Assembly: GCA_029256005.1 (NCBI GenBank)
Contig: JAQSYS010000112.1
Coordinates: forward strand, 1-6,263
Length of the DNA: 6,263 nt
Reading direction: 5' to 3'
From: Sedimentibacter sp.
GTDB taxonomy: Bacteria > Bacillota > Clostridia > Tissierellales > Sedimentibacteraceae
Shown: in pieces, positions 1 through 6,263 of the stretch
Numbering within the stretch: position 1 is the first letter of the stretch
Layout of the letters: every line of letters starts with the position of its first letter
Made by a program: the position numbers and the translations under genes
Notes under the pieces: generated by a model
The model's input: only the letters and a program-made list of their open reading frames with translations
The model's database searches: none
Told to the model about the DNA's origin: nothing

Positions 1-1
1 T

Positions 2-1003
2 AAAATACCAAAATTTCTTGAGGATAAAAAGCTTGAGCTTAACAGCATAGCAAACATCCTTCTTCAAGAAAAACTTTATAAAGCTAAAGTTGAAGTGTTG
101 TACACAGGGTTAAACAAACTGCAGCTTAATGAACTTCTGGATTCCTATTTCAGCATTGATAATTCACAAAAAATTAAAAACAAAGTATACATTGCTACCA
201 GTGATATGTTATCAAAAACTGAAAATGTTAAAATTTCAAGCATATTAAAGCTATTTTATGCAGATAAACTCCAAGGATTATTAAATAAATACAACAAAGA
301 AATCAGTGCATTTTCTAACGAGCTCAGCTTTAATCTTGAAAGTAACAAATTGCACATTAAGAAGACAATTTCAGCTTATGCTCATTTCTTAATAAATGAA
401 TTCATGAAATCTGAATTTAAAGAGTTGTTTGCGGGAATTTCAGAGAAAGAAATCAAATATATAGAAACTAGACTTATTGAGGAACTCAATAAAAACAATA
501 TAGAAAATTCAATAAACTTATTCTTAAGTGATTGTAAAAATCATATTGACATTAATGTCGGAGAATTAATTGACAGAGATGAATTTATAAAAGCTGCTCA
601 GAAAAATATTATTTATTTTACAAAAAATCCAACAGTTGAAAAAGAAATAAAAAGACATTTTGAAGAGGTCATCAATGAAGCTGTTTCAGTTAATTTCAAT
701 TTCATTGACAGTGAAACTAAACAATATCTTCTTAACATATTTGTTGATTCAAGCATAAGCAGTTTAAAAAATAACCTCAATGAAGTACTGAAGTCGATTG
801 AGTTTGATGAAATTGCTATGGAAGAAATTGATAGGATGGAACCTGAGAAAATTCATGAAATGTTTGATTCTTTTGCGGGAAAATATTTCAAAAGACTCAT
901 GCTTTATGGCTTTGGTGGTTTCGTGTTTGGAATAAATATGTTTGTAGGCTTTTCATTAACTGCTTTAAAAATTATATCTGAATTATTTACCAAAAAAGAT
1001 TAA
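2..1003 (+). CDS. DUF445-like membrane-anchored protein, 5' end cut off by the window
   Basis: The frame is open from base 2 to the TAA at 1001-1003, giving 333 visible residues without a start. The first possible start inside it, GTG at 95, has no Shine-Dalgarno sequence before it and the frame runs on upstream, so the true start lies outside the window. The visible protein is mostly charged, helical and rich in Lys, Glu, Asn and Ile. It ends in a conserved-looking stretch (IDRMEPEKIHEMFDSFAGKY) followed by a Gly/Phe-rich hydrophobic segment (LYGFGGFVFGINMFVGFSL) and a short Lys-rich tail. This ending resembles the C-terminus of DUF445 (YheB-like) proteins, where a similar motif precedes a terminal membrane helix; the N-terminal hydrophobic part typical of that family would be in the missing portion. 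The molecular function of the family is not established. The assignment is by eye and moderately sure; the reading frame itself is secure. The gene is convergent with the symporter and shares its terminator. Confidence 0.6.
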   Translation, partial: KIPKFLEDKKLELNSIANILLQEKLYKAKVEVLYTGLNKLQLNELLDSYFSIDNSQKIKNKVYIATSDMLSKTENVKISSILKLFYADKLQGLLNKYNKEISAFSNELSFNLESNKLHIKKTISAYAHFLINEFMKSEFKELFAGISEKEIKYIETRLIEELNKNNIENSINLFLSDCKNHIDINVGELIDRDEFIKAAQKNIIYFTKNPTVEKEIKRHFEEVINEAVSVNFNFIDSETKQYLLNIFVDSSISSLKNNLNEVLKSIEFDEIAMEEIDRMEPEKIHEMFDSFAGKYFKRLMLYGFGGFVFGINMFVGFSLTALKIISELFTKKD

Positions 1004-1042
1004 AAACTCTGCAACTGATAATAAATCAGTTGCAGAGTTTTT
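1002..1042. terminator. Bidirectional rho-independent terminator between convergent genes
   Basis: Bases 1002-1019 and 1025-1042 are perfect reverse complements (18 bp) around a 5-base loop (1020-1024). The core CTCTGCAACTGAT is flanked by an A-run on the left and a T-run on the right, so the hairpin is followed by a U-tract when read from either strand. It begins inside the stop codon of the + strand gene and lies 17 bases beyond the stop of the - strand symporter, so it can end both transcripts. Confidence 0.93.
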
Positions 1043-1059
1043 ATGTATAACTTATTGTC

Positions 1060-2415
1060 TTAAAATAAGGACATAATGCTTTGTAACAAAATGAAGCCTA
1101 TTCCTATTGGTGCAATATATTTAATTGAAATTATCCAGACTTTTGAGAATCCAAAGTTAACTGTTCCATTGTTTGTTGCTTCTTTAATAGCATTTTCTGT
1201 TCCCCAAACCCAAGCAACAAAAATACTCAGTAAAAATGCACTTAAAGGAAGAAGAATATTTTCTGCAAAGAAGCTCATTGAATCAAAAAAGTTCATTCCA
1301 TTGATAAATGTGACATCGCCAAAAGCACCATTTGCTAATGATGATGGTACCCCTATTAGGAATGCTACTAAGCCCAATATTATAACTGCCTTTTTTCTTT
1401 GCCATTTATGTTCATCAACGAAATATGTTACAGCTGCCTCCAATAATGATATTGAAGATGTCAATGCTGCAAACAAAACGAATATGAAGAATAAAACTCC
1501 AAACAATGACCCCATAGGCATTTTTGCAAACACACCAGGTAATGTAATAAACAATAATCCAGGTCCAGCTGAAGGATTATACCCAAGTGCAAATACTGCA
1601 GGCAATACAGCAAACGCCGACAACAATGCTGCAGCTGAGTCCATTAACGGAATTTGAACAGCAGAAGTTGTTAACTTTTCATCCTTTCCCAAATAACTAC
1701 CATATGTGATAATAACTCCCATACCAAGACTTAATGAGAAGAACACTTGAACAAGTGCTGCCACAACTACATCTAAACCAAATTTAGACCAATCAGGTTT
1801 TAACATATATTCAAGACCTATTGAAGCTCCGGGTAGTGTAACAGCCCTGATTACAACAATAAATAATATTACAAACAAAGCAGGCATCATTATTTTACTT
1901 GCTTTTTCAATGCCACCCTGAATACCTCCCATAACAATAACTAGTGTAAGAATCATGAATATAGCATGGTATACCAGCGGTTCAAAAGGTTGCCCAATAA
2001 ATGTTGCGAATATCCCGCCTAACGCATCTACATCAGTAGTATTGAAATTACCTGTAATTCCGGAAACAATGTACTTAATAATCCATCCACCAATAACACT
2101 ATAATATGTCAATATTAAATAAGACGCTAGAATGCCTATTGCTCCAACCCATGCCCATCTCTCTTTAATTGCTCTATATGCTCCTACGGGGCCCTTTTGT
2201 GAGTGTCTGCCTATCATAAGTTCAGTGAGCATAATAGTAAAGCCTACAAGCACAAGTATGATGATATAAGTAACAATAAAAGCTGCACCACCATATTCAC
2301 CACACAAATACGGGAATTTCCATACATTGCCTAATCCAATTGCTGAACCTGCAGCAGCAAGTAAAAAACCAATTCTCGAACCCCAAGATCCTCTTTCGTT
2401 TTTAAATTCCGACAC
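1060..2415 (-). CDS. Neurotransmitter:sodium symporter (NSS/SNF) family transporter, probable amino-acid/Na+ symporter
   Basis: This is a complete 451-residue membrane protein of the LeuT/MhsT type, which imports amino acids with Na+. I chose the GTG start at 2415-2413 because GGAGG (2425-2421) lies 5 bases before it; the frame can be extended to a TTG at 2427, but that codon abuts and overlaps the ribosome binding site. Near the N-terminus RGSWGSR carries the family Arg and Trp. Helix 1 holds the unwound motif GSAIGLGNVWKFPY (about residues 23-36); it has Gly where monoamine transporters have Asp, which fits an amino-acid substrate. Helix 6 has FFSLSLGMG, and helix 8 has the TSS of the second Na+ site (about residue 318). 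In helix 7, Asp259 falls about where animal members have the Na+-binding Asn, by rough hand alignment. The protein ends soon after helix 11, as in many bacterial members that lack helix 12. The exact substrate cannot be read from the sequence. Confidence 0.93.
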   Translation of the reverse strand: MSEFKNERGSWGSRIGFLLAAAGSAIGLGNVWKFPYLCGEYGGAAFIVTYIIILVLVGFTIMLTELMIGRHSQKGPVGAYRAIKERWAWVGAIGILASYLILTYYSVIGGWIIKYIVSGITGNFNTTDVDALGGIFATFIGQPFEPLVYHAIFMILTLVIVMGGIQGGIEKASKIMMPALFVILFIVVIRAVTLPGASIGLEYMLKPDWSKFGLDVVVAALVQVFFSLSLGMGVIITYGSYLGKDEKLTTSAVQIPLMDSAAALLSAFAVLPAVFALGYNPSAGPGLLFITLPGVFAKMPMGSLFGVLFFIFVLFAALTSSISLLEAAVTYFVDEHKWQRKKAVIILGLVAFLIGVPSSLANGAFGDVTFINGMNFFDSMSFFAENILLPLSAFLLSIFVAWVWGTENAIKEATNNGTVNFGFSKVWIISIKYIAPIGIGFILLQSIMSLF

Positions 2416-2420
2416 TTTTA

Positions 2421-2425
2421 CCTCC
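2421..2425 (-). promoter_or_regulatory. Ribosome binding site deciding the symporter start
   Basis: GGAGG on the minus strand is followed by TAAAA and then GTG at 2415. The alternative TTG at 2427-2425 shares a base with this site and has no such motif upstream of itself, so the GTG is preferred and the protein is four residues shorter than the longest frame. Confidence 0.8.
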
Positions 2426-2445
2426 AATATTATTTAATTCCAATG

Positions 2446-2476
2446 TTTATAGTTTGTACAAATATTTAACTTTCAT
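2446..2476 (-). promoter_or_regulatory. Possible promoter of the symporter gene
   Basis: On the minus strand TATAAA (2451-2446) is a good -10 candidate, about 30 bases before the GTG start. The best -35 match is ATGAAA (2476-2471), 19 bases upstream, which is weak and slightly too far. The preceding operon has a terminator just upstream, so a promoter is expected in this gap; this is the best I can find by eye. A perfect palindrome, TTTGTACAAA (2453-2462), lies in the spacer. Confidence 0.3.
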
Positions 2477-2484
2477 ACATTTAC

Positions 2485-2512
2485 AAAAAAAAGAAGCCAT
2501 AAAGGCTTCCTT
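2485..2512 (-). terminator. Rho-independent terminator of the efflux operon
   Basis: On the minus strand GAAGCC (2509-2504) and GGCTTC (2498-2493) form a 6-bp stem around a 5-base loop, extendable by a G-T pair and two A-T pairs, followed by eight T residues (2492-2485). It begins about a dozen bases after the stop codon of the TolC-like gene, so it should end the operon and separate it from the symporter gene downstream. Confidence 0.85.
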
Positions 2513-2520
2513 ATTTCAAT

Positions 2521-3711
2521 TTATTCTTCCGCACTTACTGGGCTTCCCATTAAATTTGAATTATCAAACATTAATTTGCTTAAGTTATAAGCTACAAGCA
2601 ACTGATAGCGACCAATTTCAGCTTGTGCTAAATTTGTATCTGCTTCCAATACTTCAAGTGATGTTGCCATTCCGTTCTCGTAGAGAAGTTTGTTGATACG
2701 TGCTGCTTCCTTCGATAATTCTACTGTTTTATCCATATTTACAAGTGCTCTTTCAGCTTTTACAAGATTTAAGTATGTCTTTCTCACATCAAGCTCAACA
2801 TCCTTGTATGCCTGTGGAACATTTAATTCTGCATCTTCAAGCTTTTTCACAGCAACCTTGTTTTGCCACAAGTTAGATGTATAATAAGCCTTGTAAGCAT
2901 GAGTTTCTATTTTTTGAAGTTCTAAGTTGTTTTGTGCTGAAATAATTTCAAGTCTTTCAGTTTTTGCTTTTTCTAATGCAGCATCTAAATTAAGTTCAAC
3001 TGTAGGAACATAAGTAAGTTCAGTGTCTGTCAAAACTATGCTGGTATCAAAAGGCAAATTCAATAGATTCAGTAAATCAAGCTTTACAATATTCAAGTCA
3101 TCCATTGCTGTATTTAATTCAGTTTTTGCCTCTTGTACAGCCATTTCTCCCCTTAATACTCCAGCTTTTGTTTCTGATCCGTTATTGAATTTCAGATTTA
3201 TTACTCTAAGTTGCTCATTTGCTTTGTCAAGTTTTGCTTGATTGATACCAATCGTCTTTTCAGCGACAAGCGTTTTGTAGTATAATGATATTGTATTTAT
3301 TTCAATGCCTTTTAGCATCTGCTCTCTGCCTTTTTGTAATTCTTTGGTTTTTAATTCAGCAGTTTTTGAGTAATAGTCATTTTTAGATAATATAAGATTA
3401 AAATAATTAAGATCACTTGATCCTGGAATCATCGGTGCTTCAGTTAATTGTTCATATAATTCTTTTGCACTGCTTCCTAGTCTTCTTGCATCTTGCAATT
3501 CTCCTATTGTTTTATCTATTTTCCACATTCCTCTATCACTTTCAATCGCTAACTTAACAGCTTCTTCTATTGATAGTTCCATAACCTTGTCTTCTGCTTT
3601 GATAATTTCTGCTTCTGCACTTACTGGCATTGAATCCACTGCTAAGGCAACATTTGTCAAAGTGCTCAGAATCAGAATCATTGCTAATAATAATGATATT
3701 TTTCTTTTCAT
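2521..3711 (-). CDS. TolC-family (outer membrane efflux protein-like) secreted protein
   Basis: This 396-residue protein would be the exit-channel partner of the RND pump encoded upstream. I start it at the ATG at 3711, which has GGAGG 5 bases before it; a GTG at 3729 would add six residues but lies upstream of that site. A Sec signal peptide is clear: MKRK, a hydrophobic core, then VALA with likely cleavage after residue 24. The rest is helical and shows the two-fold OEP pattern, with one half at about residues 45-235 and a second at about 240-385. The second half ends in a typical OEP signature (LLYENGMATSLEVLEADTNL, then a Gln/Leu-rich helix). Where TolC proteins carry beta-hairpins that span the outer membrane (about residues 85-115 and 270-305 here), I see only short, mostly polar stretches. 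No lipobox Cys is present. The gene follows tetR by 53 bases and ends at a terminator. Family membership is fairly sure; a real outer-membrane location is doubtful. Confidence 0.87.
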   Translation of the reverse strand: MKRKISLLLAMILILSTLTNVALAVDSMPVSAEAEIIKAEDKVMELSIEEAVKLAIESDRGMWKIDKTIGELQDARRLGSSAKELYEQLTEAPMIPGSSDLNYFNLILSKNDYYSKTAELKTKELQKGREQMLKGIEINTISLYYKTLVAEKTIGINQAKLDKANEQLRVINLKFNNGSETKAGVLRGEMAVQEAKTELNTAMDDLNIVKLDLLNLLNLPFDTSIVLTDTELTYVPTVELNLDAALEKAKTERLEIISAQNNLELQKIETHAYKAYYTSNLWQNKVAVKKLEDAELNVPQAYKDVELDVRKTYLNLVKAERALVNMDKTVELSKEAARINKLLYENGMATSLEVLEADTNLAQAEIGRYQLLVAYNLSKLMFDNSNLMGSPVSAEE

Positions 3712-3716
3712 TGTAT

Positions 3717-3721
3717 CCTCC
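3717..3721 (-). promoter_or_regulatory. Ribosome binding site deciding the TolC-like start
   Basis: GGAGG on the minus strand is followed by ATACA and then ATG at 3711. It places the start at the methionine directly before the signal peptide (MKRK) rather than at the upstream GTG at 3729. Confidence 0.85.
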
Positions 3722-3764
3722 GTTTTCACTTATTTAAATATGTAAAGATAAAACACTCACAATT

Positions 3765-4349
3765 TTATTTTACACTAAAACCTTTAAATAACAAGTTAAA
3801 TATTAATTCTTCCTCATTGAATTCACTTTCTTGTTTATACATCTTGAGATTGAAGTATTCTCCTAAAGTACCTACAACAAAACATGCTATTATCTCTGAT
3901 GGAATATCCTTTCTTACTACGCCTTCCTCTTTGCCCTGATTAATTATTTCAATCATAATTTTGTTCATATCCAAAATATGATCAAATAATCTTTTTACTA
4001 CCTTTTCAGATATTATATTCTTATAGGACATTATATAATCAATAGGGCTTTTCTCAAAATCTTCATACATTGAATTTTTTCTTTTCTTGAATAATATCAG
4101 CAGCTTTTCATTGAATGAAATATTCATCCTGCTTATTTCTTCAACTTTTTCAAGAATTAATTCTACATATTCAATACATGTTTCATCAAATATTTCCTGC
4201 TTGTTTTTAAAATACTCATAAAGTGTGCCTTTACCCACACCTGCTCTTTGAGCGATGTCCTCCATCTTTGTGTTATGAAATCCATTCTCTTTGAATAAAG
4301 CTCTGGCAGATGTTAATATATCAGATCTTTTTTGAAGTTTTTCAGCCAT
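3765..4349 (-). CDS. TetR/AcrR-family transcriptional regulator
   Basis: This complete 194-residue protein is a one-component DNA-binding regulator of the kind that usually represses efflux genes until a ligand binds. The N-terminal TetR helix-turn-helix is clear: after LFKENGFHNT, the segment TKMEDIAQRAGVGKGTLYEY (residues 27-46) is followed by FKNKQEIF, which matches the family consensus closely. The remaining ~145 residues are helical and form the ligand/dimer domain, which is too variable to name a ligand. The ATG at 4349 is preceded by AAGGAG, part of which belongs to the permease stop codon. The intergenic gap is only 9 bases, so the gene is co-transcribed with and probably translationally coupled to the RND gene. 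It likely regulates this operon, with the operator expected in front of the first gene, outside the window. Its length is normal and nothing looks broken. Confidence 0.95.
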   Translation of the reverse strand: MAEKLQKRSDILTSARALFKENGFHNTKMEDIAQRAGVGKGTLYEYFKNKQEIFDETCIEYVELILEKVEEISRMNISFNEKLLILFKKRKNSMYEDFEKSPIDYIMSYKNIISEKVVKRLFDHILDMNKIMIEIINQGKEEGVVRKDIPSEIIACFVVGTLGEYFNLKMYKQESEFNEEELIFNLLFKGFSVK

Positions 4350-4354
4350 TTTTT

Positions 4355-4360
4355 CTCCTT
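4355..4360 (-). promoter_or_regulatory. Ribosome binding site of tetR overlapping the RND stop codon
   Basis: On the minus strand TAAGGAG reads as the RND stop codon TAA (4361-4359) merging into the Shine-Dalgarno AAGGAG (4360-4355), five bases before the tetR ATG. Ribosomes ending on the permease message can re-initiate here, which suggests translational coupling. Confidence 0.85.
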
Positions 4361-6263
4361 ACAGCTGTTCTACTATTTCACTTTTGTTTTTCTTGAATTT
4401 TCTTTTGAAAAATCCTGACATATCATCAAATATTGTATACATAACTGGAACAACAACTAATGTCAAAACAGTTGAAAGTGATAATCCTCCGATTACGACA
4501 ACGCCCATTGACTGAGTCAATTCTGCGCCTTCTCCTATGCCCATTGCCATAGGAACCAGGCCTAGTATTGTTGTAAGTGCAGTCATCATAATTGGTCTTA
4601 TTCTAATAGGTCCAGCTTTCATGATTGCAGCGTACCTGTCTTCACCCCTGCTTCGTCTGTTATTTATATAATCCACTAGTACGATAGCATTATTAACAAC
4701 AATACCAACAAGAATAATCAAACCTATAATACCTATAACATTTAATGGAAGACCTGTTATAAACAATCCTATAAATCCTCCTGACAATGCCAATGGCACT
4801 GAAAACATTATAGATAAAGGCTGAATTAAAGATTCAAACTGTGCAGCTATAATCATGTAAACCAATACGATAGCAACTAACATAACCATTGCTAAATCAG
4901 TAAATGTTTCTACTATTTGTTCTGTTTCACCACCATAAGTATAACTGTAACCCATCGGCATTTCATATTCTTTTAATAAAGTTTGGATTTCCGTGGATAC
5001 TGACTGAACATCTCTTCCTACAACACTTCCGCTAACTGTCAGAACTCTTGTTTGATTTTCTCTCATAATGGTTATTGGCCCTTTTTCAATCTTAATATCA
5101 GCGATTTCTGACAATGGAATATTGCTTCCCATTGGAGTTGGAATCGGCAACATTTCTAAGAGTGACATGCTTTCCCCATATATGTTATCTCCCTTCAACA
5201 CTACATCCAGTTCATCGCCATTTACTTTAAACTTTGTAACATCAGAACCTGATAAAGTGTTTTTTATAGCTGAGCCTATTTGTGCAGTTGTTAAACCATA
5301 TTGTGATGCTATTCCCCTATCTGCTATAATTTGAACCTGAGGAATTCCATCGTCATAACTTGTTGCTACTTCTCTTGTTCCCTCTACTTGTTCAATTATA
5401 TTTTTAAAGTCATCTCCAACTTTTTTAAGTGTATCTATTTCATCTCCTTTGATGCTAATACTTATGGCTCCGCCGTTCATGCCACCCATCATCATCATAG
5501 AAGATTCTGAAACACTTATTTCTGTTCCAGGAACATCTTTAGCAATTGTTCTTATTTCATCACTGATTTCCTTAACGCCTCTGTCTCTTTCATTTAAATC
5601 ACTTAATATAACTGTCAAAGAACCTGAATTTGAACCACCGTTTAAACTCATCATTCCGCTGCTTCCAGCTTGGGTAAATATGGATACAACCTCTGGTATT
5701 TCCTGAATCGAAGTTTGAACTTCTTTCAAAACATTATCAACATGTTCAACTTCAGAACCTGCAGGTAGGCTTACGGTTACATTTATCATTCCTTCGTCTG
5801 TTGCAGGGAAAAATTCAGCTCCAACAGAAGCAACCGCTATAATACTTAAAACGAACATTCCTATACTTATTGCAATTGTAACAAAACGATGCTTTAAGCT
5901 CCAACTGAGTATGCCTTTATAAAATGTAACTAATGGTCCATGTTTCTTTTCCTGAGCTTCTTCTGATTCCAGATTCTTAACTGTAACTAGTTTTGATGAA
6001 AGCATTGGAACCAATGTAAGTGCTACTAACAATGAACTCAAGAGGGCAATTACAATAGACAGTGCAAAATCCTTAAATATAGTCGCAGCAAGTCCACCTG
6101 TAAATACTATAGGAATAAATACCGCAATAGTAGTTAGTGTAGAAGCAGTTACTGCCATCGAAACTTCATTAGTACCGTCAACTGATGCGGTTATTCTGTC
6201 CATTCCAAGACTTCTGTTTCTATAAATATTTTCAAGAACAACAATTGAATTATCAACCAGCAT
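4359..6263 (-). CDS. RND-family efflux permease (HAE1/AcrB-like), N-terminal part outside the window
   Basis: The 634 visible residues are the C-terminal ~60% of a proton-driven RND exporter (usual length about 1,000-1,050). The Met at the window edge is not a start: it lies within helix 4, in the motif MLVDNSIVVLENIYRN, which carries the proton-relay Asp (AcrB Asp407) with Asn in place of the second Asp. Helices 5-6 follow (about 33-92), then a linker and helix 7 (about 125-147, ending in FFPATDEG). The second porter/docking loop spans roughly 147-448, and helices 8-12 run to about 612 before a Lys-rich cytoplasmic tail. Helix 10 reads GIVVNNAIVLVDYI, with Asn where AcrB has Lys940. Helix 11 (RIRPIMMTALTTILGLVPMA) keeps the family Arg-Pro. 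The porter loop contains an unusual Met cluster, MMMMGGM (about residues 256-262). The gene precedes tetR by 9 bases. Substrates cannot be told; drugs, lipids or surfactants are typical of the family. Confidence 0.95.
   Translation of the reverse strand: MLVDNSIVVLENIYRNRSLGMDRITASVDGTNEVSMAVTASTLTTIAVFIPIVFTGGLAATIFKDFALSIVIALLSSLLVALTLVPMLSSKLVTVKNLESEEAQEKKHGPLVTFYKGILSWSLKHRFVTIAISIGMFVLSIIAVASVGAEFFPATDEGMINVTVSLPAGSEVEHVDNVLKEVQTSIQEIPEVVSIFTQAGSSGMMSLNGGSNSGSLTVILSDLNERDRGVKEISDEIRTIAKDVPGTEISVSESSMMMMGGMNGGAISISIKGDEIDTLKKVGDDFKNIIEQVEGTREVATSYDDGIPQVQIIADRGIASQYGLTTAQIGSAIKNTLSGSDVTKFKVNGDELDVVLKGDNIYGESMSLLEMLPIPTPMGSNIPLSEIADIKIEKGPITIMRENQTRVLTVSGSVVGRDVQSVSTEIQTLLKEYEMPMGYSYTYGGETEQIVETFTDLAMVMLVAIVLVYMIIAAQFESLIQPLSIMFSVPLALSGGFIGLFITGLPLNVIGIIGLIILVGIVVNNAIVLVDYINNRRSRGEDRYAAIMKAGPIRIRPIMMTALTTILGLVPMAMGIGEGAELTQSMGVVVIGGLSLSTVLTLVVVPVMYTIFDDMSGFFKRKFKKNKSEIVEQL

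Noticed and set aside
1076..1657. Open frame of 193 codons on the + strand opposite the symporter gene
   Set aside because: It lies wholly antisense to a clearly recognised transporter gene, has no family-like features and has no good ribosome binding site; it is a shadow frame.
2416..2520. Riboswitch or T-box leader before the amino-acid transporter gene
   Set aside because: The gap is only 105 bases, part of which is the upstream operon's terminator. The remaining leader is too short and shows no further stem structure.
2454..3241. Three short + strand frames over the end of the efflux operon and the TolC-like gene
   Set aside because: They are antisense to, or overlap, a well-supported coding region and terminator, and show no domain, signal or start context of their own.
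3731..3762. Possible internal promoter before the TolC-like gene: TTGTGA (3762-3757) with AT-rich -10 choices, and the palindrome TATTTAAATA (3731-3740)
   Set aside because: No -10 hexamer with good spacing matches well (best is TATTTA at 16 bases), and an AT-only palindrome is expected by chance in DNA of this composition.
5068..5706. Two + strand open frames opposite the RND permease
   Set aside because: Both are antisense to a conserved RND coding region. Their composition reflects the complementary codons of that gene.

Overview
The window comes from a strongly AT-rich bacterial chromosome. It has strong GGAGG-type ribosome binding sites, TTG/GTG/ATG starts and compact U-tracted terminators. 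With the protein types present (a DUF445-like protein, an 11-helix amino-acid/Na+ symporter, an RND pump with a TolC-like partner), this points to a Firmicute of the Clostridia type. No rRNA or other marker is present, so the assignment is an inference.

Layout. Bases 2-1003 (+) hold the C-terminal part of a probable DUF445 membrane-anchored protein; its frame is open to the left edge, so its start lies outside. A perfect 18-bp hairpin (1002-1042) with T-runs on both sides ends this gene and the convergent one. Bases 1060-2415 (-) encode a complete neurotransmitter:sodium symporter (NSS/SNF) family transporter. Bases 2416-2520 hold its leader and possible promoter, plus the terminator of the operon upstream. 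Bases 2521-6263 (-) are an efflux operon read right to left: an RND permease whose N-terminal third lies beyond the right edge, a TetR/AcrR regulator, and a secreted TolC-family protein.

How they fit together. The RND permease and TolC-like protein should be parts of one export machine. A membrane-fusion adaptor is expected just upstream of the permease, outside the window. The TetR regulator sits between them; its ribosome binding site overlaps the permease stop codon, so it is probably co-translated and likely controls the operon. The symporter behind the operon terminator is probably a separate unit for Na+-driven amino-acid uptake. The DUF445 gene is on the opposite strand and has no evident link.

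Novelty. Most of the window is recognisable. The point most worth a second look is the TolC-family protein: both places where outer-membrane beta-strands normally sit look shortened and polar, which would suit an RND pump in a cell without an outer membrane. I see no CRISPR array, mobile element, tRNA or rRNA.
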